Positions 19,505-27,165 of a DNA stretch of 64,000 nucleotides are shown here, piece by piece. How positions within the stretch are numbered: the first letter of the stretch is position 1; every line of letters begins with the position of its first letter. The translations under genes were made by a program, and so were the position numbers. The stretch comes from Cryobacterium arcticum (lineage in GTDB: Bacteria; Actinomycetota; Actinomycetes; Actinomycetales; Microbacteriaceae), in contig NZ_CP016282.1 of NCBI RefSeq assembly GCF_001679725.1, forward strand, positions 1,860,001-1,924,000, in the 5' to 3' direction. The notes under the pieces are model-generated. The model saw only the letters and a program-made list of their open reading frames with translations. It had not been told where the DNA came from and did not search any database.

Positions 19505-19532
19505 TTGGCAGACGGCGATCTTTTGGTAAAGT
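19505..19532 (+). promoter_or_regulatory. Candidate tRNA-Asn promoter
   Basis: TTGGCA (19505-19510) and TAAAGT (19527-19532) are separated by 16 bases, about 45 bases upstream of the mature tRNA-Asn 5' end. A second possible -10 (TACGCT) lies at 19536-19541. The leader between promoter and tRNA contains GGCGAG...CTCGCC, which can pair. Confidence 0.5.
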
Positions 19533-19576
19533 AGCTACGCTGTTCAAGGCGAGGGAAACTCTCGCCGAGCACACAT

Positions 19577-19649
19577 TCCTCGATAGCTCAATTGGCAGAG
19601 CAGCGCACTGTTAATGCGCAGGTTCTTGGTTCGAGTCCAAGTCGGGGAG
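19577..19649 (+). tRNA. tRNA-Asn (GTT)
   Basis: A 73-base cloverleaf. The acceptor arms TCCTCGA and TCGGGGA pair with one G-U. The D-arm has AGCTCAATTGGCAGAGCA. The anticodon arm is GCGCA-CTGTTAA-TGCGC with anticodon GTT at 19610-19612, followed by a T-arm with GGTTCGAGTCC. The discriminator is G and no CCA is encoded. A terminator hairpin follows. Confidence 0.96.
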
Positions 19650-19651
19650 CG

Positions 19652-19690
19652 AAAAGGTCACTAGGGGCTCCACCCCCGGTGGCCTTTTTT
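19652..19690 (+). terminator. Intrinsic terminator after tRNA-Asn
   Basis: AAAAGGTCAC (19652-19661) pairs with GTGGCCTTTT (19679-19688) with one G-U pair. An inner GGGG/CCCC stem extends it, and a run of six T follows. It ends the tRNA-Asn transcript. Confidence 0.9.
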
Positions 19691-19740
19691 AGTGCCCAGG
19701 CGGGTGCCTACGCGGGTGCTGGCCGCTAGTCTGATCCCGA

Positions 19741-20637
19741 ATGTACCGAAAGGTGGCCGATGTGTCTGTCTGGCAGAGTCTGAGCGCCGTCCTCGCGGGG
19801 CTGACCGTGGTCTTCCTCGTACTCTGGCTACGCTCGGCCGTGCGGCAGCGCGGCAGCCGGTTCGACCGGTCGGCCGCCGAACGCGTGCGGATCGACCTCG
19901 AACTCTCGCTCGCCGAACAGCACGGCCGGCTGGCGATCATCCGCGAGCTGCAGGACATCGCGGTGCTCTCGCTTGCGCGCCTGATCACACGGGCCGAGGG
20001 CGCCCGCTACGCGGCCGAGAGCGACCCGTCCACGGCCGTACGGGCGGCGACGGCGCTCGTTGACGACGGCAGGGTCACCCTGGCCGACCTCCGCCGCGTC
20101 CTCACCGTCGCGCGCGAGGGCGAGTCCATCCAGGCGAGGCAGCCGGGGCTGCAATCGGCCCACAACCTCTTCGGGGTGATGCGGGATGCCGGTCTGGCCG
20201 TCGGCTTCACCGAATCGGGCGACCGGTTCCCGCTCAAGCCCGGCGCTGAGTTGGCCATCTACCGGATCCTGCAGAGCGCGCTGGCCAACGCGCTCAAGCA
20301 TGGCGGCGCCGGGACCGAGGCGCGGGTGTCCTTCACCTGGACGCAGGACGGCCTGCAGCTGCTCATCGACGATGACGGTATCCGTGCCGCCGCCCGCCGG
20401 GAGAGCGCGTCAGCGTCCGACTTCGCGGCCCGCACGACCTATACAATCGACGACGACCTCAAGGCGCTCAGCGAGAGCATCTCCGGCGCGGACATCACGC
20501 AGATGCGCGAGCGGGCCCAGCTCTTCGGTGGCATCTTCAACGCCGGCACGGTTCCGGGCGTCGGGTTCTCCGTCTCCGCGGTGTTCCCGTCCCTGCGATT
20601 CCACAACGGCGTGCACGGAGTGAACCTCTCCCGTTGA
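19741..20637 (+). CDS. Histidine-kinase-like protein lacking the phospho-acceptor His
   Basis: A 298-residue protein with one N-terminal transmembrane span (about residues 10-30), a helical region, and a C-terminal HATPase_c-like domain with N-box YRILQSALANALKHGG and MRERAQLFGGIFNAG. The place where NarL-type kinases have E-L-H-D reads E-L-Q-D (IIRELQDIAVLSLARL near residue 74), so the usual phospho-acceptor is missing. No response regulator is adjacent. The start is ambiguous. ATG 19741 has TAGTCT 8 bases upstream; GTG 19762 has AAAGGTGG 5 bases upstream. It is probably a signalling protein that does not autophosphorylate in the standard way; the partner is unknown. Confidence 0.75.
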   Translation: MYRKVADVSVWQSLSAVLAGLTVVFLVLWLRSAVRQRGSRFDRSAAERVRIDLELSLAEQHGRLAIIRELQDIAVLSLARLITRAEGARYAAESDPSTAVRAATALVDDGRVTLADLRRVLTVAREGESIQARQPGLQSAHNLFGVMRDAGLAVGFTESGDRFPLKPGAELAIYRILQSALANALKHGGAGTEARVSFTWTQDGLQLLIDDDGIRAAARRESASASDFAARTTYTIDDDLKALSESISGADITQMRERAQLFGGIFNAGTVPGVGFSVSAVFPSLRFHNGVHGVNLSR

Positions 20638-20656
20638 GGCTCAGTTCTTCTGGCGC

Positions 20657-21223
20657 TCAGCTCTCGAGATCGTCGACCCCGGGCAGCCAGCTCACGCCGG
20701 GAACACCCCACCCGCGCTTGCGGCTCACCTTGGCGGCGATCTTGGCGTAGTGGTGCTCGAGCCGGTCCACGTACAGGGTGCCGTCGAGGTGGTCGAACTC
20801 GTGCTGGAAGATCCTGGCCAGCCACCCGTCTGCGCGGATCTCGAACGGGTTCTGCTCGAGGTCGACGGCGCGCAGGATCGCCGATTCCGCGCGGCGCAGC
20901 GGGAACCGCTCGCCCGGGAACGACAGGCATCCCTCGACGTCCTCGTCCTCGTCCGCCTCTGAGGCCGGCACCGGGGTGATCCACAGCTCCGGGTTGATGG
21001 CGACCCCGCGGGTCTCGACCTCGTCGTCATCCAGGTAGCTGAACGTGAAGAGCCGCAGCCCCACGCCCACCTGGGGTCCGGCGAGACCGACGCCGGGCGC
21101 GGCGTCCATGGTCTCGAACATGTCCTGCACCAGCTCGCGTAACGCGTCGTCGAAAACGACGACGGGGGCTGCGGGGGAGTGCAGGACGGGTTCGCCTGAA
21201 ATTACTATCGGTCGTACGGCCAT
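20657..21223 (-). CDS. def: Peptide deformylase
   Basis: A metalloenzyme that removes the N-formyl group from nascent proteins at the ribosome. The three motifs are present in order: GVGLAGPQVG (about residues 44-53), EGCLSFPGE (Cys metal ligand near 99) and QHEFDHLDG (His ligands and catalytic Glu near 139-147). At 188 aa it is a normal bacterial PDF. ATG 21223 has no Shine-Dalgarno; TATCCT ends 6 bases before it on this strand, so a leaderless mRNA is likely. Confidence 0.96.
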   Translation of the reverse strand: MAVRPIVISGEPVLHSPAAPVVVFDDALRELVQDMFETMDAAPGVGLAGPQVGVGLRLFTFSYLDDDEVETRGVAINPELWITPVPASEADEDEDVEGCLSFPGERFPLRRAESAILRAVDLEQNPFEIRADGWLARIFQHEFDHLDGTLYVDRLEHHYAKIAAKVSRKRGWGVPGVSWLPGVDDLES

Positions 21224-21229
21224 TCAGCA

Positions 21230-21235
21230 AGGATA
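21230..21235 (-). promoter_or_regulatory. Candidate -10 of def (leaderless)
   Basis: TATCCT on the minus strand ends 6 bases before the def ATG at 21223, matching the TAnnnT-N6-start pattern repeated across this window. It lies only 16 bases from the -10 of the divergent transporter gene. Confidence 0.5.
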
Positions 21236-21251
21236 TCGGCATGGATCTCGA

Positions 21252-21257
21252 TAGTCT
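21252..21257 (+). promoter_or_regulatory. Candidate -10 of the DMT-type transporter (leaderless)
   Basis: TAGTCT ends 6 bases before GTG 21264. No Shine-Dalgarno sequence is present between them. Its -35 region would fall inside the def promoter or early coding sequence. Confidence 0.5.
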
Positions 21258-21263
21258 CGTTGA

Positions 21264-22178
21264 GTGACTCCCGACCTGACAGACCTGGCTGGGGAGATCG
21301 CCATCGATCCTCGTCAGGCAATTGGAATCCCGCTCGCGTTGATCGGGGCGGTGTTCCTCTCGTTGGGCGCACAATTCCAGCACCGCGGGGTGACCAAGGT
21401 CGAGGCATCCACCGTCGAGGTCACCGGTGGCCTGAGCACCCGTCAGCTCGTTCTCCTGCTGTCCCGCCCGTCCTGGGTGTTCGGCACCCTCATGCTCGGC
21501 ATGGCCATCGCCTTCCAGCTCACCAGCCTCGCCTTCGCGCCGCTCATCGTCGTCCAGCCGCTCGGCGCGGTCGCGCTGGTGATCACCGCGATCCTCAACG
21601 CCAGGGTCAGCCGGCTCAAACTCAACCGGGCGTCGATCATCGCCATCGCCATGTGCGTGGGCGGTGTGGGCCTGTTCGTCACGGTCGCGGCCTTCACGGC
21701 CGTGGACAAGCCCGTGACCGACGCCAACCTCATCACGATCCTCATCGTGCTCGCGGTGGTGCTCTGCGCCTTCGCCGCGGCCTTCGCGATGCTGCGCACC
21801 CGGTTCCAGGCGATCTTCTACATCATCGGCGCCGGCGTGCTGTACGGCTTCGTCGCCACGCTCGCCAAGGTGATCATCAACCGCATCCAGAACGGCAACT
21901 TCGAGTGGCTCACCCTCGTCTGCGTCGCCGGACTGCTGCTCGCCGCGGGCGCAGGGGCGTACTTCGTGCAGAACGCCTATTCCTCCGGCCCGCCGGACCT
22001 GGTCATCGCCGGGCTCACGGTGATCGACCCGATGATCGCCGTCGGAATCGGGATCATCGTCTTGGGGGAGGCCTCGCAGGCTCCCGCCTGGGCCGGCGTG
22101 CTGTTCGCCCTCGCCGGCGCCGTCGCCATCTGGGGTGTCTTCAGGCTGGCAAAATACCACCCGCAATCCGCAAGCTGA
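21264..22178 (+). CDS. DMT (EamA/NIPA-like) family transporter
   Basis: An integral membrane protein of 304 aa with about nine or ten hydrophobic helices in two related halves: GIPLALIGAVFLSLGAQFQH at the N-terminus, then PLIVVQPLGAVALVITAI near residue 93, and LTVIDPMIAVGIGIIVLGE near residue 252, the last being the typical DMT helix-9 motif. Substrates of this actinobacterial branch are not established; magnesium or small metabolites are possible by analogy with NIPA proteins. The start GTG 21264 is supported by a TAGTCT box 6 bases upstream. Divergent from def. Confidence 0.85.
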   Translation: MTPDLTDLAGEIAIDPRQAIGIPLALIGAVFLSLGAQFQHRGVTKVEASTVEVTGGLSTRQLVLLLSRPSWVFGTLMLGMAIAFQLTSLAFAPLIVVQPLGAVALVITAILNARVSRLKLNRASIIAIAMCVGGVGLFVTVAAFTAVDKPVTDANLITILIVLAVVLCAFAAAFAMLRTRFQAIFYIIGAGVLYGFVATLAKVIINRIQNGNFEWLTLVCVAGLLLAAGAGAYFVQNAYSSGPPDLVIAGLTVIDPMIAVGIGIIVLGEASQAPAWAGVLFALAGAVAIWGVFRLAKYHPQSAS

Positions 22179-22233
22179 CCTGTGGTTTTCATGAACTCGC
22201 CGCGTCTGGGGGACTGCCATGGCCGAGCCGGTT

Positions 22234-22276
22234 TAGAATAGGGTGCTAACACACCTCGACGGCGTGTTCCGTCGAG
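22234..22276 (+). promoter_or_regulatory. Promoter-like box and 5'-UTR hairpin before the glycosyltransferase
   Basis: TAGAAT (22234-22239) resembles a -10. About 9 bases after the predicted start, CTCGACGG (22255-22262) pairs perfectly with CCGTCGAG (22269-22276) around a 6-base loop. The hairpin would lie in a roughly 90-base leader of the glycosyltransferase mRNA. Its function is unknown. Confidence 0.4.
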
Positions 22277-22333
22277 ACCCAGACTTCGTGCCGGACGCTC
22301 ATCCCCGGCCCACCTACGTAGGGACTACGCCAC

Positions 22334-23620
22334 TTGTGCGCTTCATCAGATTTACCGGAACAATCGTCCGACCGGGTGACCCCGGCGACGAGGCCCATCC
22401 GCGTCCTCATCGCCGCGGACACGTTCGCGCCGGACGTGAACGGTGCCGCCCGGTTCGCTGAACGACTCGCGGCGGGCCTGGTCGCCCGCGGCCACGTCGT
22501 CGCCATCATGGCCCCGGCCGCCACGCGCAAGCACGGCACCTGGACGGAGGTGCACGAGGGCGAGTCCATGACGGTGCACCGTCTGCACAGCTGGCGCTGG
22601 TACCCGCATGACTGGCTGCGCTTCGCACTGCCCTGGATCGTGCGCCGGCACAGCCGCGCCATCCTCGATTCTTTCCAACCCGATGTCGTGCACTTTCAGT
22701 CCCACATCGTCGTGGGACGCGGTGTGGCCATCGAGGCCCAGAAGCGCGGCATCCGCATCGTGGGCACCAACCACTTCATGCCGGAGAACATGCTGCAGTT
22801 CTCCCTCGTGCCCAAGGGCTTCCAGCACCAGGTGGTCAAGGCGCTCTGGAAGGCCGCCGAGCACACCTTCAAGCGCGCCGAATCCGTCACCACCCCCACC
22901 CGGCGGGCCGCCGAGTTCCTGGAGAAGTACACGGGACTCACCGGAGTGCACGCCATCTCCTGCGGGATCGACGCCGACAACTATTCGCCCAGTTTCGCGC
23001 CGCGCACCGAGAACCGGATCCTCTTCGTGGGCCGGGTCACCGGTGAGAAGCAGATCGACGTGCTGGTGCAGGCCGTCGCCCTGCTCGACGCGAGCCTGGA
23101 TGCCCAGGTCGAGATCGTCGGCGGCGGCGACCAGCGCCGCAATCTGGAACTCCTCGTCGAGAGCCTCGGCCTCAGCTCGCGCTTCACCTTCACGGGCTAC
23201 GTCACCGACGAGGAACTGCGCCAGGCGTACTCGCGGGCCACGGTCTTCGCGATGCCCTCGATCGCCGAGCTGCAGAGCATCGCGACCATGGAAGCCATGG
23301 CTTCGGGCCTTCCTGTCGTAGCGGCCAACGCCATGGCCCTGCCGCACCTCGTGCACGACGGGCAGAACGGCTACCTCTTCGAGCCGGGCAGCGCCCAGGA
23401 CCTCGCGGACAAGCTGACCGTGGTGCTCACGGCGTCACCCGACGAACTCGATGCGCTCAAGAACGAGTCGCTCAAGCTCATCGAGGCGCACGACATCAAG
23501 CGCACCCTGACGACCTTCGAGCGTCTCTACCGCGGCGAACGGATCGACACCCCCGCCGGAACCGCCGCCGAGGCAGCGTCCTCACGACAGGTGCTGGACG
23601 GCACGCCCGCCCACGACTGA
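22334..23620 (+). CDS. GT4-family glycosyltransferase
   Basis: A GT-B fold retaining glycosyltransferase of the PimB/MgtA-like type, which transfers a sugar from a nucleotide donor to a lipid or glycan acceptor at the cytoplasmic membrane face. The N-terminal Rossmann starts IRVLIAADTFAPDVNGAARFAERL. The acceptor region HFQSHIVVGRG and TNHFMPEN follow. The donor domain has RILFVGRVTGEKQID near residue 232 and the EX7E-like AELQSIATMEAMASGLPVV near residue 312. The start is uncertain: TTG 22334 with AGGGAC upstream, or GTG 22376, which gives a more typical N-terminus. The acceptor is unknown. Confidence 0.9.
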   Translation: MCASSDLPEQSSDRVTPATRPIRVLIAADTFAPDVNGAARFAERLAAGLVARGHVVAIMAPAATRKHGTWTEVHEGESMTVHRLHSWRWYPHDWLRFALPWIVRRHSRAILDSFQPDVVHFQSHIVVGRGVAIEAQKRGIRIVGTNHFMPENMLQFSLVPKGFQHQVVKALWKAAEHTFKRAESVTTPTRRAAEFLEKYTGLTGVHAISCGIDADNYSPSFAPRTENRILFVGRVTGEKQIDVLVQAVALLDASLDAQVEIVGGGDQRRNLELLVESLGLSSRFTFTGYVTDEELRQAYSRATVFAMPSIAELQSIATMEAMASGLPVVAANAMALPHLVHDGQNGYLFEPGSAQDLADKLTVVLTASPDELDALKNESLKLIEAHDIKRTLTTFERLYRGERIDTPAGTAAEAASSRQVLDGTPAHD

Positions 23621-23662
23621 CGCCGGGCGCTGTGCCCGGACGGTACGATAGACGTCACACAC

Positions 23663-23736
23663 GGGGTGGTAGCTCAGCTGGTTAGAGCACGCGGCTCATA
23701 ACCGCACGGTCACGGGTTCAAGTCCCGTCCACCCTA
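23663..23736 (+). tRNA. tRNA-Met (CAT), elongator type
   Basis: A 74-base cloverleaf with acceptor GGGGTGG / CCACCCT and discriminator A. The D-arm is AGCTCAGCTGGTTAGAGC, the anticodon loop CTCATAA with anticodon CAT, and the T-arm has GGTTCAAGTCC. The anticodon stem CGCGG/CCGCA and overall body resemble actinobacterial elongator tRNA-Met rather than the initiator, which has an unpaired first base and GGG/CCC anticodon stem. An Ile2 tRNA with modified CAT cannot be fully excluded. TACGAT at 23644-23649 is a possible -10. Confidence 0.92.
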
Positions 23737-23832
23737 CCGAGGCAGCCGCCCCCCCCTGCATGGCCGGGACAGGCGAAGATCTGTGCCACTATATGAGGAA
23801 TTGCCTTCAGCCTCCTCCCGAAAGTACCAACC

Positions 23833-24534
23833 ATGCCCGGACGGTTCCTCCCTCGTACCCGCACCTCCCGCACCGTCCTCGCCGGCGGCCTCACAATGCT
23901 GGCCCTCGGTCTCACGGGCTGCAGTAGCTTCACCCCACTGATCGGCGCGCAACCGCTCCAGAACGTCGCCGCCGCCACGACGCCGACGCCGTCCGCGACA
24001 CCGGACCTCGTCTTCGACTCCGTCTTCACCGACATGGGGTCTGTGCACCCCACCCTCATGATCGGCGACGACCTCGAGTTGCAACTGGACATGTGGACGG
24101 AGCAGAAGACCCACGAGTGGTACACGGACAGCGAGAAGCTGTTCTCCTTCGTCATCAACGTCTTCGACCGGTCCGTCCCCGCCGACGCGCCGTTCGCGGC
24201 GAAGCGCCTGGTCTACATGTCCAACATCTCCGTGACCGCCACGACCTCGACGACCAGCGGTGCGTCCGTGTCGCCGTTCGTCCTGGACACCGACCCCCTC
24301 CTGGTCACCCTCGACCCCGAGGCGCTCCGCTCGGCGGACGGGTTGCTCATCACCTCGCCCAAGGGCGGCTTCCAACTGGAGTCCAACCAGATCGGCACCC
24401 TGAGCGCGGACACCTATGGCGTCATGCTCGACTTCGCGATGACGATCTCGGCCGAGTCCTCCGCGGGCGCCGGCGGATACACCAAGCAGATCGTGCACGT
24501 TCCCGTGCCGGTCGCCATCTTCCCCCGGGCCTGA
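23833..24534 (+). CDS. Hypothetical lipoprotein, 233 aa
   Basis: An unknown secreted protein. The N-terminus has several Arg, a hydrophobic core and the lipobox LGLTGCSSF with the lipid-accepting Cys near residue 30, so it should be anchored on the outer face of the membrane. A Thr/Pro linker (TTPTPSATPDL) precedes a mainly beta domain with alternating hydrophobics (LELQLDMWTEQKTHEW, KLFSFVINVFDRS, YTKQIVHVPVPVAIFPR), suggestive of an immunoglobulin-like sandwich. No catalytic motif is visible. It lies between tRNA-Met and the polymerase gene. A 17-bp tandem repeat begins 5 bases after the stop. Confidence 0.8.
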   Translation: MPGRFLPRTRTSRTVLAGGLTMLALGLTGCSSFTPLIGAQPLQNVAAATTPTPSATPDLVFDSVFTDMGSVHPTLMIGDDLELQLDMWTEQKTHEWYTDSEKLFSFVINVFDRSVPADAPFAAKRLVYMSNISVTATTSTTSGASVSPFVLDTDPLLVTLDPEALRSADGLLITSPKGGFQLESNQIGTLSADTYGVMLDFAMTISAESSAGAGGYTKQIVHVPVPVAIFPRA

Positions 24535-24538
24535 CCCA

Positions 24539-24582
24539 GCTGCGGGACCGGTTCCGCTGCGGGACCGGTCCCGGTGCGGGAC
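24539..24582. repeat. 17-bp tandem repeat, 2.6 copies
   Basis: The unit GCTGCGGGACCGGTTCC is at 24539-24555, a near-identical copy at 24556-24572 and a partial third at 24573-24582. It contains the palindrome GGGACCGGTCCC. It sits just after the lipoprotein stop and runs into the presumed promoter of the polymerase gene. Confidence 0.85.
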
Positions 24583-24590
24583 AATGGAGT

Positions 24591-26336
24591 GTGTACATTC
24601 TGGTGACCCGAACGCGCCCGGACCGGGTGCGGCTCAGGGAACTCGACGCCGACGGCGCCCCCACGGGACCGGCCGGCACCGGTACCGACGTGACGCTCTC
24701 CGACGCGGCTTTCGCGGTCCACGCCCGCGCCAGGGAGGACGGTGGTGTCCGCTGGGTGTGGGAGGACACCGCGGAGATCTATCCGCTGTTGTTGCGCGCC
24801 CGTCTGCGCGTGCAACGCTGCCACGACCTCCGCCTCTGCCACGCCATCCTGCGGAACTCCGCCCTGACCGGCGCGAGCGCGCTGGCGAACGCTCCGGCAG
24901 GCCGGTGGGATGCGCCGGCCGCCGTTCCCCGCCCGGAGACGGCGGGTTCCACCCTCTTCGACATGGATCTGGGCGGCGCGGCGGAGGCCGGCGGCGAGAC
25001 GCAGGACGAGGACGCCCGCACGGAGTTCCTGGCGCAACTGGCCGCCGTCGCTGCCAGCGCCGAACCCGGCCGGCTGCGGCTGCTCCTGGCCGCTGAGTCG
25101 GTCGGCGCCCTGATCGCGGCTGAGATGCAGTTCGCCGGGCTGCCGTGGCGCAGTGCCATCCATGACACCCTGCTGACCGCTGAACTGGGCCCCAGAGCGG
25201 CGACCGGCCAACGCCCGGCCCGCCTGGAGGCGCTCGCGGTCCGCATCCGCAACGAACTCGGCGACCAGACGGTCAACCCGGACTCACCCCCCGAGCTGCT
25301 CCGCGCGCTCAACCGTGCCGGGGTGCAAGTGACGACGACCCGGGCCTGGGAGCTGGAGAAGCTGTCGCACCCGGTGATCGAACCGCTGTTGCGCTACAAG
25401 AAACTCGCCAGGCTGCAGAGCGCCAACGGGTGGTACTGGATGGAGACCTGGATCGTCGACGACAGGTTCCACCCCGAGTACCTGCCGGGCGGCGTGGTGA
25501 CCGGTCGCTGGGCCACCCGCGGTGGCGGGGCGCTGCAGCTGCCCCGGCAGATCCGGGGAGCCGTGGTGGCCGACCCCGGATGGCGTTTCGTCGTGGCCGA
25601 CGCCGCCCAGTTGGAACCTCGCATCCTGGCTGCCCTGTCGGCGGACACGGCCATGGCCTCGGCAGGCCGAGGAACCGACCTCTACGCGGGCATCGTGGCC
25701 AGCGGTGTGGTGGAGACACGCGCCCACGCGAAGGTCGCCATGCTCGGCGCCATGTACGGCGCCACCTCGGGGGAGAGCGGGCGCCTGCTGCCCAGGCTGG
25801 CCCGGGCGTACCCGCGGGCGCTGGCGCTCACGGAATCCGCGGCACGGGCCGGGGAGCGCGGCGACATCGTCAGCACCCGGCTGGGGCGGTCCTCACCCCG
25901 CCCCGGCCCGGACTGGCAGGACGAGCAGGCCAGGGGGAGCGAGGACGGCGCCGGCTCCGCGGCGCAGCGGCGGGCACGCAGTCAGGCCGGGGACTGGGGA
26001 CGGTTCACCCGCAACTTCATCGTTCAGGGCACCGCAGCGGAGTGGGCGTTGTGCTGGATGGCCGAGATCCGGAAGGGCCTGTGGGCGCTCTCCTCAGCGG
26101 CGGCCCCGGAGTCCGGGGCGGCGCGCTCAGCGCCCGGCCCCTTCGCCTCCGTACCGCACCTGGTCTTCTTCCTGCACGACGAGGTCATCGTGCACACCCC
26201 GGCGGCCCTGGCCGACGATGTCGCGCGCATCGTGGGCGAGGCTGCGGCGACGGCGGGGCGGTTGCTCTTCGGCGACTTCCCGGTCGATTTCCCCTTGACC
26301 TGTGTTGTGGTGGACAGCTACGCCGACGCGAAGTAG
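24591..26336 (+). CDS. Stand-alone 3'-5' exonuclease/DNA polymerase (PolA family A-like)
   Basis: A 581-residue protein of the actinobacterial bifunctional 3'-5' exonuclease/DNA polymerase group related to DNA polymerase I. It lacks the N-terminal 5'-3' exonuclease of PolA. Family A polymerase motifs are visible: VVTGRWATRGGGALQLPRQIR, motif A VVADAAQLEPRILAALS near residue 343, motif B region HAKVAMLGAMYGATSGESG near 380, and motif C FFLHDEVIVHTPAAL near 527. Motif A has D-A-A-Q-L-E in place of the usual D-Y-S-Q-I-E. The N-terminal 250 residues look like a diverged exonuclease-type domain. Start GTG 24591 gives VYILVTRTRPDRV, typical of the group. Confidence 0.88.
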   Translation: MYILVTRTRPDRVRLRELDADGAPTGPAGTGTDVTLSDAAFAVHARAREDGGVRWVWEDTAEIYPLLLRARLRVQRCHDLRLCHAILRNSALTGASALANAPAGRWDAPAAVPRPETAGSTLFDMDLGGAAEAGGETQDEDARTEFLAQLAAVAASAEPGRLRLLLAAESVGALIAAEMQFAGLPWRSAIHDTLLTAELGPRAATGQRPARLEALAVRIRNELGDQTVNPDSPPELLRALNRAGVQVTTTRAWELEKLSHPVIEPLLRYKKLARLQSANGWYWMETWIVDDRFHPEYLPGGVVTGRWATRGGGALQLPRQIRGAVVADPGWRFVVADAAQLEPRILAALSADTAMASAGRGTDLYAGIVASGVVETRAHAKVAMLGAMYGATSGESGRLLPRLARAYPRALALTESAARAGERGDIVSTRLGRSSPRPGPDWQDEQARGSEDGAGSAAQRRARSQAGDWGRFTRNFIVQGTAAEWALCWMAEIRKGLWALSSAAAPESGAARSAPGPFASVPHLVFFLHDEVIVHTPAALADDVARIVGEAAATAGRLLFGDFPVDFPLTCVVVDSYADAK

Positions 26337-26339
26337 CGG

Positions 26340-26376
26340 ACTCAGCTGTCGGGAACTCAGCTGTCGGGACTCAGCG
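26340..26376. repeat. 15-bp tandem repeat between convergent genes
   Basis: ACTCAGCTGTCGGGA is present at 26340-26354 and 26355-26369, with a partial third copy after that containing the padR stop codon (TGA on the minus strand, 26371-26373). It occupies the whole gap between the polymerase and padR genes. Confidence 0.85.
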
Positions 26377-26958
26377 CGGCGGACCTGAAGCCGCTGCAGG
26401 AGAGGGTCGCCGGCCTCGCCTCGGGCGCAGAACGCTGAGTTCACGGTGCAATGGCGGGCCGTCGCCCTGCTCCCCGGCCAGGCCGGCGACCGCGGTGAGC
26501 CACGCCAGCGCCGCACGGCCCTGGGCGGCGTCCGCGGCGTCGGCCAGCAGGTCCTGACCGGAGTCCGGTTCCGTCGCCTGCGCCGCGAGCCGGGACTGCC
26601 ACGCCGACCGGTAGCCGGCCAGCACGACCGTGAGGTCGATGTGGGGGAGCGACGAGGCGATCATGACGCGCTCGAGCATGTCGTTCCACTCGTCGCCGGA
26701 GCTGCTGCGGGTGTCGTGCAGCCAGGCGACGGCCTCGGTGCGGCCCGTGTCGGTGAGCCCGTACAGGGGCAGGCCGTCCGCCGTCGTCCCGGCGGATTCG
26801 ACGGCGCCCTGGGTCATCAGGCGCTCCAGGGTGCCGTAGATCTGGCCCACGTTCACCGAGCGGCGTCCGCCGGTGCGACGGGCGAGTTCGCCGTGCAGCT
26901 GGAAGCCGTAGGCGGGGCCCATGGTCAGCACGGCCAGGAGCGAGTTGCGTACCGACAC
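26371..26958 (-). CDS. PadR-family transcriptional regulator
   Basis: A 195-residue winged-helix regulator. The N-terminus VRNSLLAVLTMGPAYGFQLHGELARRTG and VGQIYGTLERLMTQGAVES are the characteristic PadR helix-turn-helix and wing. The C-terminal half (DEWNDMLERVMIASSLPHIDL onward) is the helical dimerisation domain of the Vir_act_alpha_C type. GTG 26958 is preferred because GGAGGC lies 7 bases upstream; an extension to 27042 would overlap the promoter. Its own upstream region holds a TATA-N5-TATA dyad that may be its operator. The divergent DUF3145 gene is a possible target; ligand unknown. Confidence 0.9.
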   Translation of the reverse strand: MSVRNSLLAVLTMGPAYGFQLHGELARRTGGRRSVNVGQIYGTLERLMTQGAVESAGTTADGLPLYGLTDTGRTEAVAWLHDTRSSSGDEWNDMLERVMIASSLPHIDLTVVLAGYRSAWQSRLAAQATEPDSGQDLLADAADAAQGRAALAWLTAVAGLAGEQGDGPPLHRELSVLRPRRGRRPSPAAASGPPR

Positions 26959-26982
26959 CGTGCCTCCGAAATCCACTAAAGC

Positions 26983-26995
26983 TATACCGAATATA
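26983..26995. promoter_or_regulatory. Candidate PadR operator / promoter dyad
   Basis: TATACCGAATATA (TATA-N5-TATA) sits 25 bases upstream of the padR GTG in an unusually AT-rich pocket. PadR proteins commonly bind short AT-rich inverted repeats at their own promoters, so autoregulation is plausible. On the minus strand TATAGC-like hexamers here could serve as the -10. Confidence 0.4.
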
Positions 26996-27165
26996 CATAA
27001 CGCACGGTCGCTTCGTTGTGATTTCCCGGGTGGGTGGGGCATAATTCAGCTAATAGCACCGCCCATAGCCCGCATCCGTCGGTCTGGTCCCGGTTCCACA
27101 GTTGTTGCAGTCGAGTTCGTTGGGGAAGACGCACCTCGAACAACAACCAGGGAACGGAGAACACG

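Noticed and set aside
23663..23736. tRNA-Ile2 (lysidine-modified CAT) or initiator tRNA
   Set aside because: The acceptor stem is fully paired (not initiator) and the anticodon stem resembles actinobacterial elongator tRNA-Met; Ile2 remains possible but less likely.
19577..23736. Mobile element integrated at tRNA-Asn or tRNA-Met
   Set aside because: No integrase, no duplicated tRNA 3' end and only housekeeping genes lie nearby.
24545..24571. A second DevR box at the GGGACCGGTCCC palindromes
   Set aside because: The palindrome is two bases shorter than the box core, and it arises from the 17-bp tandem repeat.
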